A stretch of 64,000 bases of DNA from Paraburkholderia eburnea (GTDB lineage Bacteria > Pseudomonadota > Gammaproteobacteria > Burkholderiales > Burkholderiaceae): the NCBI RefSeq assembly GCF_002917095.1, contig NZ_PQGA01000006.1, positions 62,001 to 126,000 on the forward strand, written 5' to 3'. Of the stretch, positions 18,529 to 27,987 are shown one piece after another (the first letter of the stretch is position 1; every line of letters begins with the position of its first letter). Position numbers and translations under genes: made by a program. The notes beneath the pieces were generated by a model. The model was not told where the DNA came from. It ran no database searches and saw only the letters and a program-made list of their open reading frames with translations.

Positions 18529-18667
18529 ACGAAATCACGTCATTCCATATATGAATTACATGGCACTCCGACGTAAAGCGCCCGCTATACTGCGCGAACC
18601 CGAATTCCAACATAGCCGCGCCGCGCGGTCCAATGACATGTTTTCCAGGCGGTGATAACTCGCGGAT

Positions 18668-19636
18668 ATGAACTTCCATTTACTCAAGTCATTTGTCACG
18701 CTGGCGGACTCGCTGCACTTCGGCTTCGCCTCGCAGACGCTCAATCTCTCCCAACCCGCGCTGACCAAGCAGATCAAGCGGCTCGAAGACGATCTCGGTG
18801 CCCCGCTCTTTCGACGCGACCGCCATGGCACGGAATTGACCGAACTGGGCCGCTATTTTCTGGACGAAGCGAGGCCGCTCGTCGAACAGGCTGAGCGCGT
18901 TTTCTCGCAGGGAAAACGGGCCGCGCGCGGCGAAGTCGGGCGGCTGGCGATCGGCTATAGCTTTTCGACGGTGGAGACGGTGTCGCGCGTGCTGCCGCGC
19001 TTTCGCGAGCGCTTTCCCGAAGTCGAGGTCGCGCTGCATGATCTGTCGTCGGCGGAACAGATGGAGCGGCTGCTCGAAGGCAGCCTTCAGGCGGGATTCG
19101 TGCGCCTGCCGGTGCAGGCGGGGCTGGCGCACCGGCGTATCCTGTCGGACCGGCTCGCGCTCGTCATGCCGCGCGCACTCGCGGACACGATCGAGGGCTT
19201 CAATACAGAAGCGCTAGCCACGTTGCAAACGCTGCCGTTTCTGATGCTGCAACGCGCGCGTGCACCGGGCCTGCACGATCACATCGTGCGTTTCTGCGCG
19301 TCGCGCCGTTTCGAGCCGCGTTTCGTCCAACATGCGAACGAGTCGCTCACCATCCTCTCGCTGGTTGGCGCGGGGCTGGGGGTGTCGATCATGCATGAAT
19401 CGGCGTTGCGTTCGCCGGGCGACAAGGTGGTGTGCTTGCCGATCCACGATGCCGACGCAAGCTGGGACGTCGGCCTCACCTGGCGCGCCAGGGACAACAG
19501 TGCAGGCAACAGCGCGGGCAACAGTGCAGGCAACGATACGGGCGTCGATTCGATCGTGGCGAATTTCGTGGCCTTGCTGCCGCACGCCGATGCGAAGAAT
19601 GAAGCGAAGGCCGAAGCGCTCAGTCCAGCCCCGTAG
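18668..19636 (+). CDS. LysR-family transcriptional regulator
   Basis: The 322-residue protein has the N-terminal LysR helix-turn-helix (FVTLADSLHFGFASQTLNLSQPALTKQIKRLEDDLG) and a two-lobed effector domain. It is divergent from the TonB receptor operon and is the natural candidate for its control. Near the C-terminus four units of a 12-bp repeat encode NSAG-like residues (19496-19543), a low-complexity tail that is unusual for the family. The last 17 bases overlap the convergent MFS gene. Confidence 0.88.
   Translation: MNFHLLKSFVTLADSLHFGFASQTLNLSQPALTKQIKRLEDDLGAPLFRRDRHGTELTELGRYFLDEARPLVEQAERVFSQGKRAARGEVGRLAIGYSFSTVETVSRVLPRFRERFPEVEVALHDLSSAEQMERLLEGSLQAGFVRLPVQAGLAHRRILSDRLALVMPRALADTIEGFNTEALATLQTLPFLMLQRARAPGLHDHIVRFCASRRFEPRFVQHANESLTILSLVGAGLGVSIMHESALRSPGDKVVCLPIHDADASWDVGLTWRARDNSAGNSAGNSAGNDTGVDSIVANFVALLPHADAKNEAKAEALSPAP
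19496..19543 (+). repeat. 12-bp tandem repeat inside the LysR gene
   Basis: Four consecutive 12-bp units (AACAGTGCAGGC, AACAGCGCGGGC, AACAGTGCAGGC, AACGATACGGGC) encode (NSAG)3-NDTG. Units one and three are identical. Copy number could vary by slippage without a frameshift. Confidence 0.85.
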
Positions 19637-21083
19637 CATTGCCCAGAACGCCGACGCGCACGGCGCGCATACGACGCCTGCGCATCCAGTCCCCCAGCGC
19701 GGCAGCCAGCGCGCCGCCCAGCAGCCCCAGTATCAGGATCAGCGCCTCGCCGAAGGCCTGACGCCACGCGAGCAGCCCGCCATTCGCCTTCGCTCCGTTC
19801 AGGAACAGTCCGATCCCCCACGACATGCCCACTGACGAAGCCAGCCGTTGCGACAACTGGAAGAAGCCCGCAGCGGTCCCGCGCCCCTCGCCCGCGCCGA
19901 CTTCCGCGAGCGCCATCGCCTGATTCGGCGCGTGGATCAGGCCGCCGAACGCCCCCAGCAGCAGGCCGAGCAGCGGATACAGCAGCAGAATCCCGATTCC
20001 CGGCAAGAGCATCACGCCCGCGCCGAGCAACACGAGCGCCGCTATATACGCGGCGATAGCCGCGACCACGCCCATGCGGCCATAGCGTGCGGCAAAGCGC
20101 CAGCTGCGCGCTGAGGAAACCATCATCCCCAGGGCGGGTGCGATCGACAACAAGGCGTACAAAAGCGGCCCGGTCTTCAGACCGTCGAGAAAGAACAGCG
20201 TCGTGACCATGCCGAAAGTGGTGCCGCCCGCGAACTGAAACATCGCGACGAGCGTGCCCAGCACATAGCCCGGCGAGCCGGTCAAACCCGCGCCCAGGAT
20301 CGGCGAGCCGCCCCGGCGCTGATAGCGCCGCTCCCACAGCACGAACAGCACAGCCCCGCCGATTGCACCCACCAGACAGGTTCGCGCGGATAGCAGCGCG
20401 TTGGCGTTCTGCAGCGTGGCGAGCATCGAGAACAGCGTCACGGCGCTCAGCAACAGCAGCCCCACGCCATCGATGGAGAATCGCGTACCGGATGACTCGC
20501 TGTGCGGCAAATGCCGTAAAGCCAGATAGAAAATGACGACGCCGAACGGCACGTTGACGAGAAACATCAAGCGCCAGCCGACTTCAGCCGGTGTCAGCGC
20601 GAGGATCAGGCCGCCCAGCACGGGACCGGCCAGCCCCGCCAGACCGCCGGCGGACGCATAACGCCCGAGCGCCCGCGCCTGACTGTCGCCGCGAAACAGA
20701 TCCTGGATCAAGCCCAGCACCTGCGTGTTGATCATGCCCGCGCCCACGCCCTGCAACAGGCGCGCGGCGATGACCACCTGCGCGCTGCCCGCCAGGCCGC
20801 CGACCAGGCTGAAGCCGCTGAACATCGACAGGCCGATGAGAAACAACAGCCGCCGCCCGATGAGATCGCCTAGCCGCCCCGCCGGCACGAGCGCGATACC
20901 GAACGCAATCGAGTAGACGGAAACGATCAGTTGAAGCTCATCGGGCGACGCATGAAGGCTGTCGCGCAAGCGCGGCAGCGCAAGGCCAAAAATCGTCTGG
21001 TCGAGCAAGGTCGTAAAGCCCATCGCCACGCAGATGCCCAGCACGGGCCGCGCATGATGGCTGTCGAATTCGGCCGAAGTCAC
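19620..21083 (-). CDS. MFS transporter, DHA2 (EmrB/QacA-type) family
   Basis: The 487-residue membrane protein has about 14 predicted helices. It carries the DHA2 features: LDQTIFGLALPRLRDSLHASPDELQ in helix 1, motif A (GRLGDLIGRR) after helix 2 and GAGMINTQVLGLIQDLF. These are proton-driven exporters of drugs or metabolites. Its ATG overlaps the stop of the preceding MFS gene by four bases, so the two are co-translated. It overlaps the end of the convergent LysR gene. The substrate is unknown. Confidence 0.85.
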   Translation of the reverse strand: MTSAEFDSHHARPVLGICVAMGFTTLLDQTIFGLALPRLRDSLHASPDELQLIVSVYSIAFGIALVPAGRLGDLIGRRLLFLIGLSMFSGFSLVGGLAGSAQVVIAARLLQGVGAGMINTQVLGLIQDLFRGDSQARALGRYASAGGLAGLAGPVLGGLILALTPAEVGWRLMFLVNVPFGVVIFYLALRHLPHSESSGTRFSIDGVGLLLLSAVTLFSMLATLQNANALLSARTCLVGAIGGAVLFVLWERRYQRRGGSPILGAGLTGSPGYVLGTLVAMFQFAGGTTFGMVTTLFFLDGLKTGPLLYALLSIAPALGMMVSSARSWRFAARYGRMGVVAAIAAYIAALVLLGAGVMLLPGIGILLLYPLLGLLLGAFGGLIHAPNQAMALAEVGAGEGRGTAAGFFQLSQRLASSVGMSWGIGLFLNGAKANGGLLAWRQAFGEALILILGLLGGALAAALGDWMRRRRMRAVRVGVLGNATGLD

Positions 21084-22573
21084 GTAACGGCGCGCTCCAC
21101 ATCATCATGCGCGTGCGTGTCCTCGTCGTCGATATCGTGCTCGGTCGGCTCGTACTTCACGAGCGCGAGAAAACCGATGGGAATGATCGCCGCCAGCGCC
21201 ACGACCCAGAACATATCGGTGCCAAGCCGCGCGTTGAGGATCGGCAGCACGAACAGCGCGACCGCGCTGCCGATGCCCGTGAGCGCGCGCCCAAAGCCGA
21301 GTCCCGTGCCGCGAATCGAGGTCGGGTACGAGAGCGCCGGGTAAATCATCATCTGCGCGCCCGGACCAAAGCCTTCCGCGAACAGCCACGCGCCGAGACC
21401 GGCGAGCGCGATGCCGATTCCCAGCGCCGTCTGCGGGTGGCCCAGCAGCGCCAGCGCGACCAGCGCCACGAATTGCAGCGCAAAGCCTGCCAGCGCGACA
21501 TGGCGCGAAGGCCGCGTGTGCGCGAGCCTCATGCCGAGCAAGCCGCCCGTCAATGCAAACAGAAGGTTGAGCGCGAGCGAAGCTGAAATCGTTTCGAACA
21601 CGCCTGCGCCCAGGAACTGCGAAAGAATCGACGGCAGGAAGAACGCGATGGCCGTGTATTCGAATGGGATGCACAGATTCATCACGCTCGCGACGATCGT
21701 GCGGGCAAGATAAGGACGCTGGAACAGCACGCGAAAACTCACGGGCGGCTGGCCGGGCGCACTTGCCGCATGGTTCGATGCGGGCGCAACTTCAGCCTTG
21801 TGAGCGTGTATCCCGTACGACTCGCGCAGGATGCGCACGGCGTCGTCGAGCTTGCCTTGATTCGCGGCCCACAACGGCGACTCGTTCATGAAGCGGCTGC
21901 GCACCGCGATGATGATGAGCGCGGGCACCGCGCCGAAAATCAGCGAAGCGCGCCACAACCAGCCCGCGTGTTCCTGCGGCAGCAGGAAATACAGCCCGAA
22001 CACGATCAGAAAGCAGACCGACGACGCGGCGTACCACATCGGGCACCACGCGGCCAGGCGCGACGCCTTGTTGCCGCTGCCCTGAAACTTCGAGAACTCG
22101 GAGAGAAACGCCATCGCCACCGGCAAATCGATGCCGACACCAAGTCCCATGACAAAGCGCGCGGCAATCAGCACCCACACGTTGGGCGCGAGACCAGCGG
22201 CGATTGCCGCGACCACGAAGAACAGCATGTCGGCCATGAAGACCTGATAGCGGCCGATACGATCGGTAAACCAGCCGCCGACGAGGCTGCCCAGAATCGT
22301 CCCGATCATGATCGAAGACGTGACGATGCCGGTGAGTGTGGGCGTGAGGTTGAACTCGCGCACGACGTCCTGGATGCCATAGGAAAGCGTCGTCAGATCG
22401 TAGGCATCGAGAAACACGCCGCCGAGCGCGAGCAGCACGATCACGCGCGCGTGGCTCGCGCGCGCGGTGCTGGCGTTGATTAATCGCGAAACGTCACTGG
22501 CCGAGCGGATCGGCGCCGAACCCGGCGCTGAAATAGACGCTGAAGCAGCCGAATCGATATCGAGAGTGCTCAA
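21080..22573 (-). CDS. MFS transporter, metabolite:H+ symporter type
   Basis: The 497-residue transporter has a cytoplasmic N-terminal extension of about 40 residues and twelve helices. It contains the sugar-porter/metabolite-symporter signatures GGVFLDAYDLTTLSYGI, GGWFTDRIGRYQ and ARFVMGLGVGIDLPVA. The C-terminal tail is His- and Asp-rich (EHDIDDEDTHAHDD). It lies downstream of the TauD-ABC gene set on the same strand, 153 bases after the permease, and is coupled to the DHA2 transporter. It may import or export organic acids or sulfonates. Confidence 0.85.
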   Translation of the reverse strand: MSTLDIDSAASASISAPGSAPIRSASDVSRLINASTARASHARVIVLLALGGVFLDAYDLTTLSYGIQDVVREFNLTPTLTGIVTSSIMIGTILGSLVGGWFTDRIGRYQVFMADMLFFVVAAIAAGLAPNVWVLIAARFVMGLGVGIDLPVAMAFLSEFSKFQGSGNKASRLAAWCPMWYAASSVCFLIVFGLYFLLPQEHAGWLWRASLIFGAVPALIIIAVRSRFMNESPLWAANQGKLDDAVRILRESYGIHAHKAEVAPASNHAASAPGQPPVSFRVLFQRPYLARTIVASVMNLCIPFEYTAIAFFLPSILSQFLGAGVFETISASLALNLLFALTGGLLGMRLAHTRPSRHVALAGFALQFVALVALALLGHPQTALGIGIALAGLGAWLFAEGFGPGAQMMIYPALSYPTSIRGTGLGFGRALTGIGSAVALFVLPILNARLGTDMFWVVALAAIIPIGFLALVKYEPTEHDIDDEDTHAHDDVERAVT

Positions 22574-22654
22574 GATAATCCCCTGAATAACCGCAAGAAC
22601 AGCGTGCAGTTATACGAGGCGGTTTCATTGGGCACAACGAACGAGTTCTAGAAT

Positions 22655-22668
22655 CCTTATCGATAAGG
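22655..22668. promoter_or_regulatory. Perfect 14-bp palindrome upstream of the MFS pair
   Basis: CCTTATCGATAAGG is an exact inverted repeat 82 bases before the start of the MFS gene at 22573, in the gap after the ABC permease. It is a plausible operator for the MFS pair. The stem has no loop and no T-tract, so it is not a good terminator. Confidence 0.5.
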
Positions 22669-22726
22669 CGGGAATGTTGCGCGCGACTCTCGCTCAGGCG
22701 GCTTTCAGCGCGTCATCGCACAACCC

Positions 22727-23629
22727 TCACTGCTGCACACCCCAACGCCTCACGGTGAAGCGTTCGAGCGTGTCGAAGACCAGGTGCTCGACCAGCAACC
22801 CGATGATGATCACAGCGGCAAGCCCCGCAAAAACACGATCGGTATAAAGCTCGTTGCGGTTCTGGAAGATGTACCAGCCGAGTCCGCCTTGTCCCGCACT
22901 CGCCCCGAACACGAGTTCCGCCGCGATCAGCGTGCGCCACGCAAACGCCCAGCCCACACGCAGCCCTGCGATGATCGACGGCAGCGCCGCCGGCACCAGA
23001 ATGAGCGCGACGTGGCGCAGGCCGGTCAGCCCGTAGTTGCGCCCCGCCATCCGCAGCGTGGCCGGCACGCCGAGAAACCCGGTGTACATGTTCAGCGCGA
23101 GCGGCCACAGCACGGCATGCACGAGCACGAACAGGAGACTGCCGGTGCCTAGCCCGAACCACAGCAACGCGATCGGCAACAACGCAATCGACGGCAACGG
23201 GTTGAACATCGCGGTCAGCATGGACAGCAGATCGCGGCCCACGCGCGTGGACACCGCCAGCGCAGTGAGCGCGAAAGCCAGCACCACGCCGATCGCATAG
23301 CCGCGCAGCAGCACGGACAGGGAAATCGCGGTCTTTTCGAGTAGCTCTCCGCTCAGGATGCCCTGCACGAAGGCTTCGAGCGTCGCGCCGAACGTGGGCA
23401 CGAGCAGATCGTTGTTGACGATACGGGCGGTGATTTCCCACGCCCCGATCAACAGCAGCGCGATCAGCGTGCGCCGCACCCAGCTTGCGTCCGCAAGACG
23501 GCGCACCAGCGGCAGCGGCACGGAATCGCCGCCAGGCGGCACCGGTTGCAGCACGCGCTCGTACTCGGCGCGCACGGGAGGCAGCGTGCGTTCTGGCGTA
23601 ATCGCGGATGTATTCAGGGGCGTGCTCAT
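22727..23629 (-). CDS. ABC permease, SsuC/TauC-like
   Basis: The 300-residue permease has about six helices and the BPD-transport signature (RMAGRNYGLTGLRHVALILVPAALPSIIAGLRVGWAFAWRTLIAAEL, EAA loop). The N-terminus up to about residue 55 is soluble. Its ATG overlaps the ATPase stop codon (23626-23629). It belongs with the binding protein at 24680, the ATPase at 23626 and the TauD-like dioxygenase at 25794, and so probably carries a sulfonate such as taurine or a related compound. Confidence 0.88.
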   Translation of the reverse strand: MSTPLNTSAITPERTLPPVRAEYERVLQPVPPGGDSVPLPLVRRLADASWVRRTLIALLLIGAWEITARIVNNDLLVPTFGATLEAFVQGILSGELLEKTAISLSVLLRGYAIGVVLAFALTALAVSTRVGRDLLSMLTAMFNPLPSIALLPIALLWFGLGTGSLLFVLVHAVLWPLALNMYTGFLGVPATLRMAGRNYGLTGLRHVALILVPAALPSIIAGLRVGWAFAWRTLIAAELVFGASAGQGGLGWYIFQNRNELYTDRVFAGLAAVIIIGLLVEHLVFDTLERFTVRRWGVQQ

Positions 23630-24546
23630 GCGCGTGCCTCCACGTCCGTGCCGGTCTCGAACAAGAGGTGGTGAATGCGGGCGGCGCTCGCGCGGAAGGC
23701 GTCGTCGTCGGTGCTCGCGTGCGACCAGGCGTGGCTGTTGAGTTCCGCGCGCACGCGCCCCGGATGCGGCGAGAGCAGCAGAATACGATTGCCCACCACG
23801 AGCGCCTCTTCGATCGAATGGGTGACGAACAGCAGCGTGAAGCGCTCGTCGTCCCACAGCCGCAGCAGCTCCTCCTGCATCTTGCGCCGTGTCAGCGCAT
23901 CGAGCGCGGCGAAGGGTTCGTCCATCAGCAGCACGCGCGGCTGCATGGCGAGCGCGCGCGCAATCGCCACACGCTGTTTCATGCCGCCCGAAAGCGTATG
24001 CGGGTAGGCATCGGCAAAGGCCGCCAGGCCAACCTTGTCGAGGTAGTGCAACGCCCGCGCCTTCGCCTCGCTGCGCGAAAGCTTGCGCGCGACGCGCAAG
24101 GGAAACGCGATGTTCTCAACGACCGTCTTCCAGGGCGGCAACTGGTCGAACTCCTGGAACACGACCACACGATCGGGACCGGGGCCGCGCACCGTCTGGC
24201 CGTCCAGCGTGATCGTCCCGGCGACCGGCTCGATAAAACCCGCAATCGCCTTGAGCAAGGTGGATTTGCCGCAGCCCGAAGGCCCCAGCAGCACGAAGCG
24301 GTCGCCGCCGTAGACGTCGAAGCTCACCTCGTGCGTCGCCCGCACGATGCGTTCGCGATTGCGGTATTCGAGGCTCACGCCGTCGATGGCAAGCAGACGG
24401 CCATCAGGCGCCGCTTCGTCGCGCAGCGTGGCGTCTGCCGGATGTGCGAAGCGCGCCTGGGCATCGCCTGGCGCCTGCGTTGCGGCAGCAAGGCCACGGC
24501 GCGTCAGCGGCGCGTGGGCGCCAAGTCGGGACGGTTGGGCATTCAC
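23626..24546 (-). CDS. ABC ATPase, SsuB/TauB-like
   Basis: The nucleotide-binding subunit has Walker A GPSGCGKST, the signature LSGGMKQRVAIARAL, Walker B RVLLMDEP and the switch histidine in LFVTHSIEEAL. An unusually long N-terminal stretch precedes the core domain. I start at the GTG at 24546 (VNAQPSRLG), with GGA about ten bases upstream; an ATG at 24597 and a TTG at 24606 are also in frame. It powers the permease next to it. Confidence 0.88.
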   Translation of the reverse strand: MNAQPSRLGAHAPLTRRGLAAATQAPGDAQARFAHPADATLRDEAAPDGRLLAIDGVSLEYRNRERIVRATHEVSFDVYGGDRFVLLGPSGCGKSTLLKAIAGFIEPVAGTITLDGQTVRGPGPDRVVVFQEFDQLPPWKTVVENIAFPLRVARKLSRSEAKARALHYLDKVGLAAFADAYPHTLSGGMKQRVAIARALAMQPRVLLMDEPFAALDALTRRKMQEELLRLWDDERFTLLFVTHSIEEALVVGNRILLLSPHPGRVRAELNSHAWSHASTDDDAFRASAARIHHLLFETGTDVEARA

Positions 24547-24679
24547 GATCGAAAATCCAGCAGAGAAAACGTCAACATACGGGCGGCCCTCGCGCATCCC
24601 AACCAATGAATCGCCATATTCATTTGACGGCGGCGTATAAACAGCATTTACGCCGCTCCAACAGCGCGAGCACGCGAAA

Positions 24680-25735
24680 TCAGCTACCGCCCGCAGTCGC
24701 GGGATCGTCGAAGAAATAATCGCGCCAGGACTTAGGCTCGTTGCGGATCGCGCCCGTGCGGTACATGGACTGTGCGAGTCCCAGCGTGTTCTGCGGCGCC
24801 GTCTTGAACTGCACCTGCGGGTCGCGCAGGATCTTCAGCAGCAGGTTGCGGTCGATCTTCGAATCATTCACGCGAATATAGATATCGGCCGCTTTTTCCG
24901 GGTCGGTGGAAATCAGATGCGCGGCATCAGCCAGCGCGGCAACGAAGGCGCGATACGTCTTCGGGTTGTCGTCGCGGAACTTCTGCGTCGCGTAGAGCAC
25001 GGTCGCGGAACTCGGGCCGCCCAGCACGTCGTAGGAGTTAAGGACGATGTGAGCCTTCGGGTTGGCGGCCAGTTCCTGCTGCTGGAACGGCGGATTGCCG
25101 AAATGCGCCGTGATCACGCTGCTGTTCGCAATCAGCGCCGCCGCCGCGTCGGGGTGCGGAATGGCCTGGGTGAATTTGTCGAGGCGATCGAACTGCTTGT
25201 CGCCCCACTGCTTCGCCGCTGCGTATTGCAGCACGCGCGACTGCACCGACACCCCCACCGCCGGCACCGCGATGCGGTCCTTTGCCGTGAAGTCCGCGAT
25301 CGTCTTCACGTTCGGATCGGTGCTCACGAGGTAATACGGCAGGTTGCCGAGCGAGGCGACGCCTCTCACGTTCTGACGCCCGTGTGTGCGGTCCCAGACG
25401 GTCAGCAGCGGCCCGACGCCCGCGCCCGCGATATCCACCGCGCCCGACAGCAGCGCATCGTTGACGGCCGCGCCACCCGATAGCCGGATCCAGTCCACCT
25501 TGATGTCGAGCCCGGCCTTGCGGCCCTCCTGCTCGATGTAGTGTTGATCGCGCGCCACGTTGAGCATCAGATACACCACGCCGAACTGCTCGGCGATACG
25601 GATGGTGCCTTCGGCGCGCGCCGGCTGCGTGGTCGCCAGCGCCGTCACGGCCAGCACGGCGCAAAGTGCGGGCGCAGCGGCGCGGCGCAAGGTGTGCGCG
25701 CCGCGCGTGAACGCGGTGCGAAGCAGGAACGGCAT
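24680..25735 (-). CDS. Sulfonate/taurine-type ABC substrate-binding protein
   Basis: The 351-residue secreted protein starts at the ATG at 25735 with a twin-basic signal region and cleavage near QPARAEG. It has the SsuA/TauA/NMT1 fold: IRIAEQFGVVYLMLNVARDQHYIE, LSGGAAVNDALLSGAVDIAGAGVGP and later FGNPPFQQQELAANPKAHIVL. It lies between the TauD-like gene and the ATPase gene. An upstream TTG at 25777 is possible but would put extra charged residues before the signal peptide. Confidence 0.87.
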   Translation of the reverse strand: MPFLLRTAFTRGAHTLRRAAAPALCAVLAVTALATTQPARAEGTIRIAEQFGVVYLMLNVARDQHYIEQEGRKAGLDIKVDWIRLSGGAAVNDALLSGAVDIAGAGVGPLLTVWDRTHGRQNVRGVASLGNLPYYLVSTDPNVKTIADFTAKDRIAVPAVGVSVQSRVLQYAAAKQWGDKQFDRLDKFTQAIPHPDAAAALIANSSVITAHFGNPPFQQQELAANPKAHIVLNSYDVLGGPSSATVLYATQKFRDDNPKTYRAFVAALADAAHLISTDPEKAADIYIRVNDSKIDRNLLLKILRDPQVQFKTAPQNTLGLAQSMYRTGAIRNEPKSWRDYFFDDPATAGGS

Positions 25736-25793
25736 GGAAATACCCCGTGATTGTCGTATTGGAAATGCGTAATTCAATGCGGCGCCGCGCGAC

Positions 25794-26693
25794 TCAAAAC
25801 GGCGCGTCGCCTTCGATCGTCGTGCGATAGAGCCTGCGGCGCAGATGGTCGGGCGTGCCCGCCGCGAGATGCATCAGCGAGCGGTTGTCCCAGAACACCA
25901 TGTCGTGTTCGCGCCAGACATGCCGATACAAAAACTCATCGCGTACGCTGTGCGCAAAGAGTTCGTCCAGCAGCGCGCGGCTTTCGTCGTCGGGTAGATC
26001 GACGATGCGCGTCGTGAAGTGCTCGCTGACGAAGAGCGCCTTGCGCCCCGTCTCGGGATGCGTGCGGACCACCGGATGCACGACCGGTTTCACCTGCGCG
26101 ATCTGCTCGGCGGAAAGATTCGGCCGCCACGGGCTGCGCTCCTGGAGTTCGGCGTAGCGCGCGAGATAGGTATGCTCGGCGCGCCGGCCCTCGACCGCGC
26201 GGCGCAGACGCTCGGGCAACGTGTCCCACGCGAGATGCATGTTGGCGAACAGCGTATCGCCGCCCTCCGAGGGCAATTCCTGCGCGTGCAACATCGATCC
26301 GAGGCTGGGCTTTTCCTTGTACGAAAGGTCCGAGTGCCAGAAGTGGCCGGCATCGCCGAGCCCCACCGGTTTGCCGTTCTCGACGATATTCGAAACGATC
26401 AGCACTTCCGGGTGATCGGGCAGCGCGAACTGATGCAGCACGTGAATCTGCAGCGGCCCGAAGCGCCGCGAAAAAGCGATCTGCTGTTCGGGCGTGATGT
26501 GCTGGTCGCGAAAGACCAGCACATGATGATCGAGGTGAGCGCGATGCAGGCGCGCGAAATCCTGTGCGCCAAGCGGCTTCGCGAGGTCGAGGCCGATGAC
26601 CTCGGCGCCCAGCGGCGCATCGAGCGCACGGATGTCGAAATGCTGTTGCGCGTCTTGAGCGATATGCGCGGGCAAAGAAGCGGTCGTAGTCAC
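25794..26693 (-). CDS. TauD/TfdA-family 2-oxoglutarate dioxygenase
   Basis: The 299-residue Fe(II)/2-oxoglutarate oxygenase has the HxD pair at His120/Asp122 (FWHSDLSY), the distal histidine in SLMHLAAG and the 2-oxoglutarate-binding arginine in RRRLYRTTIEG. Family members hydroxylate taurine or alkylsulfonates (releasing sulfite) or phenoxyacetates. With a sulfonate-type ABC importer encoded immediately downstream, sulfonate cleavage is likely. Translation appears to begin at a GTG at 26693. It heads the minus-strand operon. Confidence 0.87.
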   Translation of the reverse strand: MTTTASLPAHIAQDAQQHFDIRALDAPLGAEVIGLDLAKPLGAQDFARLHRAHLDHHVLVFRDQHITPEQQIAFSRRFGPLQIHVLHQFALPDHPEVLIVSNIVENGKPVGLGDAGHFWHSDLSYKEKPSLGSMLHAQELPSEGGDTLFANMHLAWDTLPERLRRAVEGRRAEHTYLARYAELQERSPWRPNLSAEQIAQVKPVVHPVVRTHPETGRKALFVSEHFTTRIVDLPDDESRALLDELFAHSVRDEFLYRHVWREHDMVFWDNRSLMHLAAGTPDHLRRRLYRTTIEGDAPF

Positions 26694-27150
26694 GCGGGAT
26701 GCCTTATCGGTGCCAAAAGGCTCAATCTACGTGCGCTTACAAAGGCTGACAACGAAGCAAATCCGATACGTTTATCCAATCGAGTCATAAAGCCGCTGCT
26801 AACGCATACAGGGCCGCCTCGCGTAATCGCGTTTGCGTATATGCATAGCTCAAATCGGCATTAAGCGCTCCGATCGATCATTCGTGGCGCGCATCTTTTC
26901 CGCATTTAATCATGCGATATGCGCATGACGCAAGCATTAACTCCAGCGCAGCAATCCGGAAAAGCAAAGCACAAAAAACCGTTTGTCACCGCAGCGCCAT
27001 ACCGTCTTTAATAACCAGCTTCTTGCCGCGCAAACGCGGATTTTTTCAATGAAGCGCCCGCACCGCGCACTGCGAGCCAGGCCACGCAGCCAACCGCATG
27101 GAAGGCTTTTACCCACGGTTGTCTCTGTTCATCGCAATCCCGGAACCGAC
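26694..27150. other. Divergent promoter region of the TauD and Ssu operons
   Basis: These 457 bases hold no convincing gene. They separate the divergent TauD operon (-) and the ssuCBA-like operon (+) and must contain both promoters. The most structured element is CATGCG-ATATG-CGCATG (26911-26927), a 6-bp inverted repeat. The central part is AT-rich relative to its surroundings, as expected for CysB/Cbl- or SfnR-type control, but no consensus can be assigned by eye. Confidence 0.5.
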
Positions 27151-27987
27151 ATGGCTGACGTCACCTCTTCTTCAAATCACTACATCCCGTCGTCACGAGG
27201 CGGCTTGCGGCTTTCGAAAGACCGCGTTTACTACTGGCTTTCATGGGCCATCCCCGTGTTGATCGTCGTGATCTGGGAACTCGCCGCGCGCGTGGGCTGG
27301 ATCGAGCCGCAAGTGCTGCCGGCGCCCAGCAGCGTCGCCGTCACGGCATGGAATCTGGCCCGCAACGGCGACCTGTTCGTTCACCTTGGCGTGTCGCTGC
27401 TGCGTGCGGCATGCGGTTTTCTGATCGGCGGCGCAATCGGGCTTGCGCTCGGCGTTCTCGTCGGCTTCTCGCAGCTCGCGCAGGCACTGATCGACCGGTC
27501 GATCCAGATGGTGCGCGCCATCCCTTTTCTCGCGATGCTGCCGCTCGTCATCGTGTGGTTCGGCGTGGGTGAAGGCGCGAAGATTTTTCTGGTTGCGCTC
27601 GCCGTGCTGTTTCCGGTTTACATCAACACCATGCTCGGCATCCGTCAGATCGATCCGAAGCTGATGGAACTCGCCAAGGTGATCGGGATGAAATGGCCGG
27701 CCGTGGTGCGGCGGATCATTCTGCCCGGCGCGATGCCCGCCATCCTCACCGGCGTGCGCTATGCACTGGCGCACGCATGGCTCGCGCTCGTGATCGCCGA
27801 AACGCTTGCGACGACAAAAGGCATCGGCTTCCTGGCGATGGACGCACGCGAATTCCTGCAGACCAACGTGATTCTGTTGACCATGATTATTTACGCGATC
27901 ATCGGCGTCATCGCCGACGCCCTGGTTCGCTCGCTCGAAGCGCGCTTCCTGTCGTGGCACGCGAATTACACGAAGGGAGAGAAATAA
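27151..27987 (+). CDS. ssuC: ABC permease, SsuC-like
   Basis: The 278-residue permease has about six helices and the EAA loop (ELAKVIGMKWPAVVRRIILPGAMPAILTGVRYALAHAWLALVIAE). I start at the ATG at 27151 (MADVTSS), with GGA nine bases upstream; longer versions would add an unstructured basic tail. The stop TAA shares a base with the ATG of the ATPase (27985-27989). It is the first gene of a complete plus-strand ssuCBA-like set. Confidence 0.88.
   Translation: MADVTSSSNHYIPSSRGGLRLSKDRVYYWLSWAIPVLIVVIWELAARVGWIEPQVLPAPSSVAVTAWNLARNGDLFVHLGVSLLRAACGFLIGGAIGLALGVLVGFSQLAQALIDRSIQMVRAIPFLAMLPLVIVWFGVGEGAKIFLVALAVLFPVYINTMLGIRQIDPKLMELAKVIGMKWPAVVRRIILPGAMPAILTGVRYALAHAWLALVIAETLATTKGIGFLAMDAREFLQTNVILLTMIIYAIIGVIADALVRSLEARFLSWHANYTKGEK

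Noticed and set aside
18437..18667. TPP riboswitch (THI box) upstream of the PnuC-containing operon
   Set aside because: I searched the minus strand for the CTGAGA and ACCTGA...GTAGGGA elements and did not find them.
22476..22485. TTGATTAATC, matching the core of the HutC-type palindrome
   Set aside because: It lies inside the MFS coding sequence and lacks the CAAG right arm, so it is probably chance.
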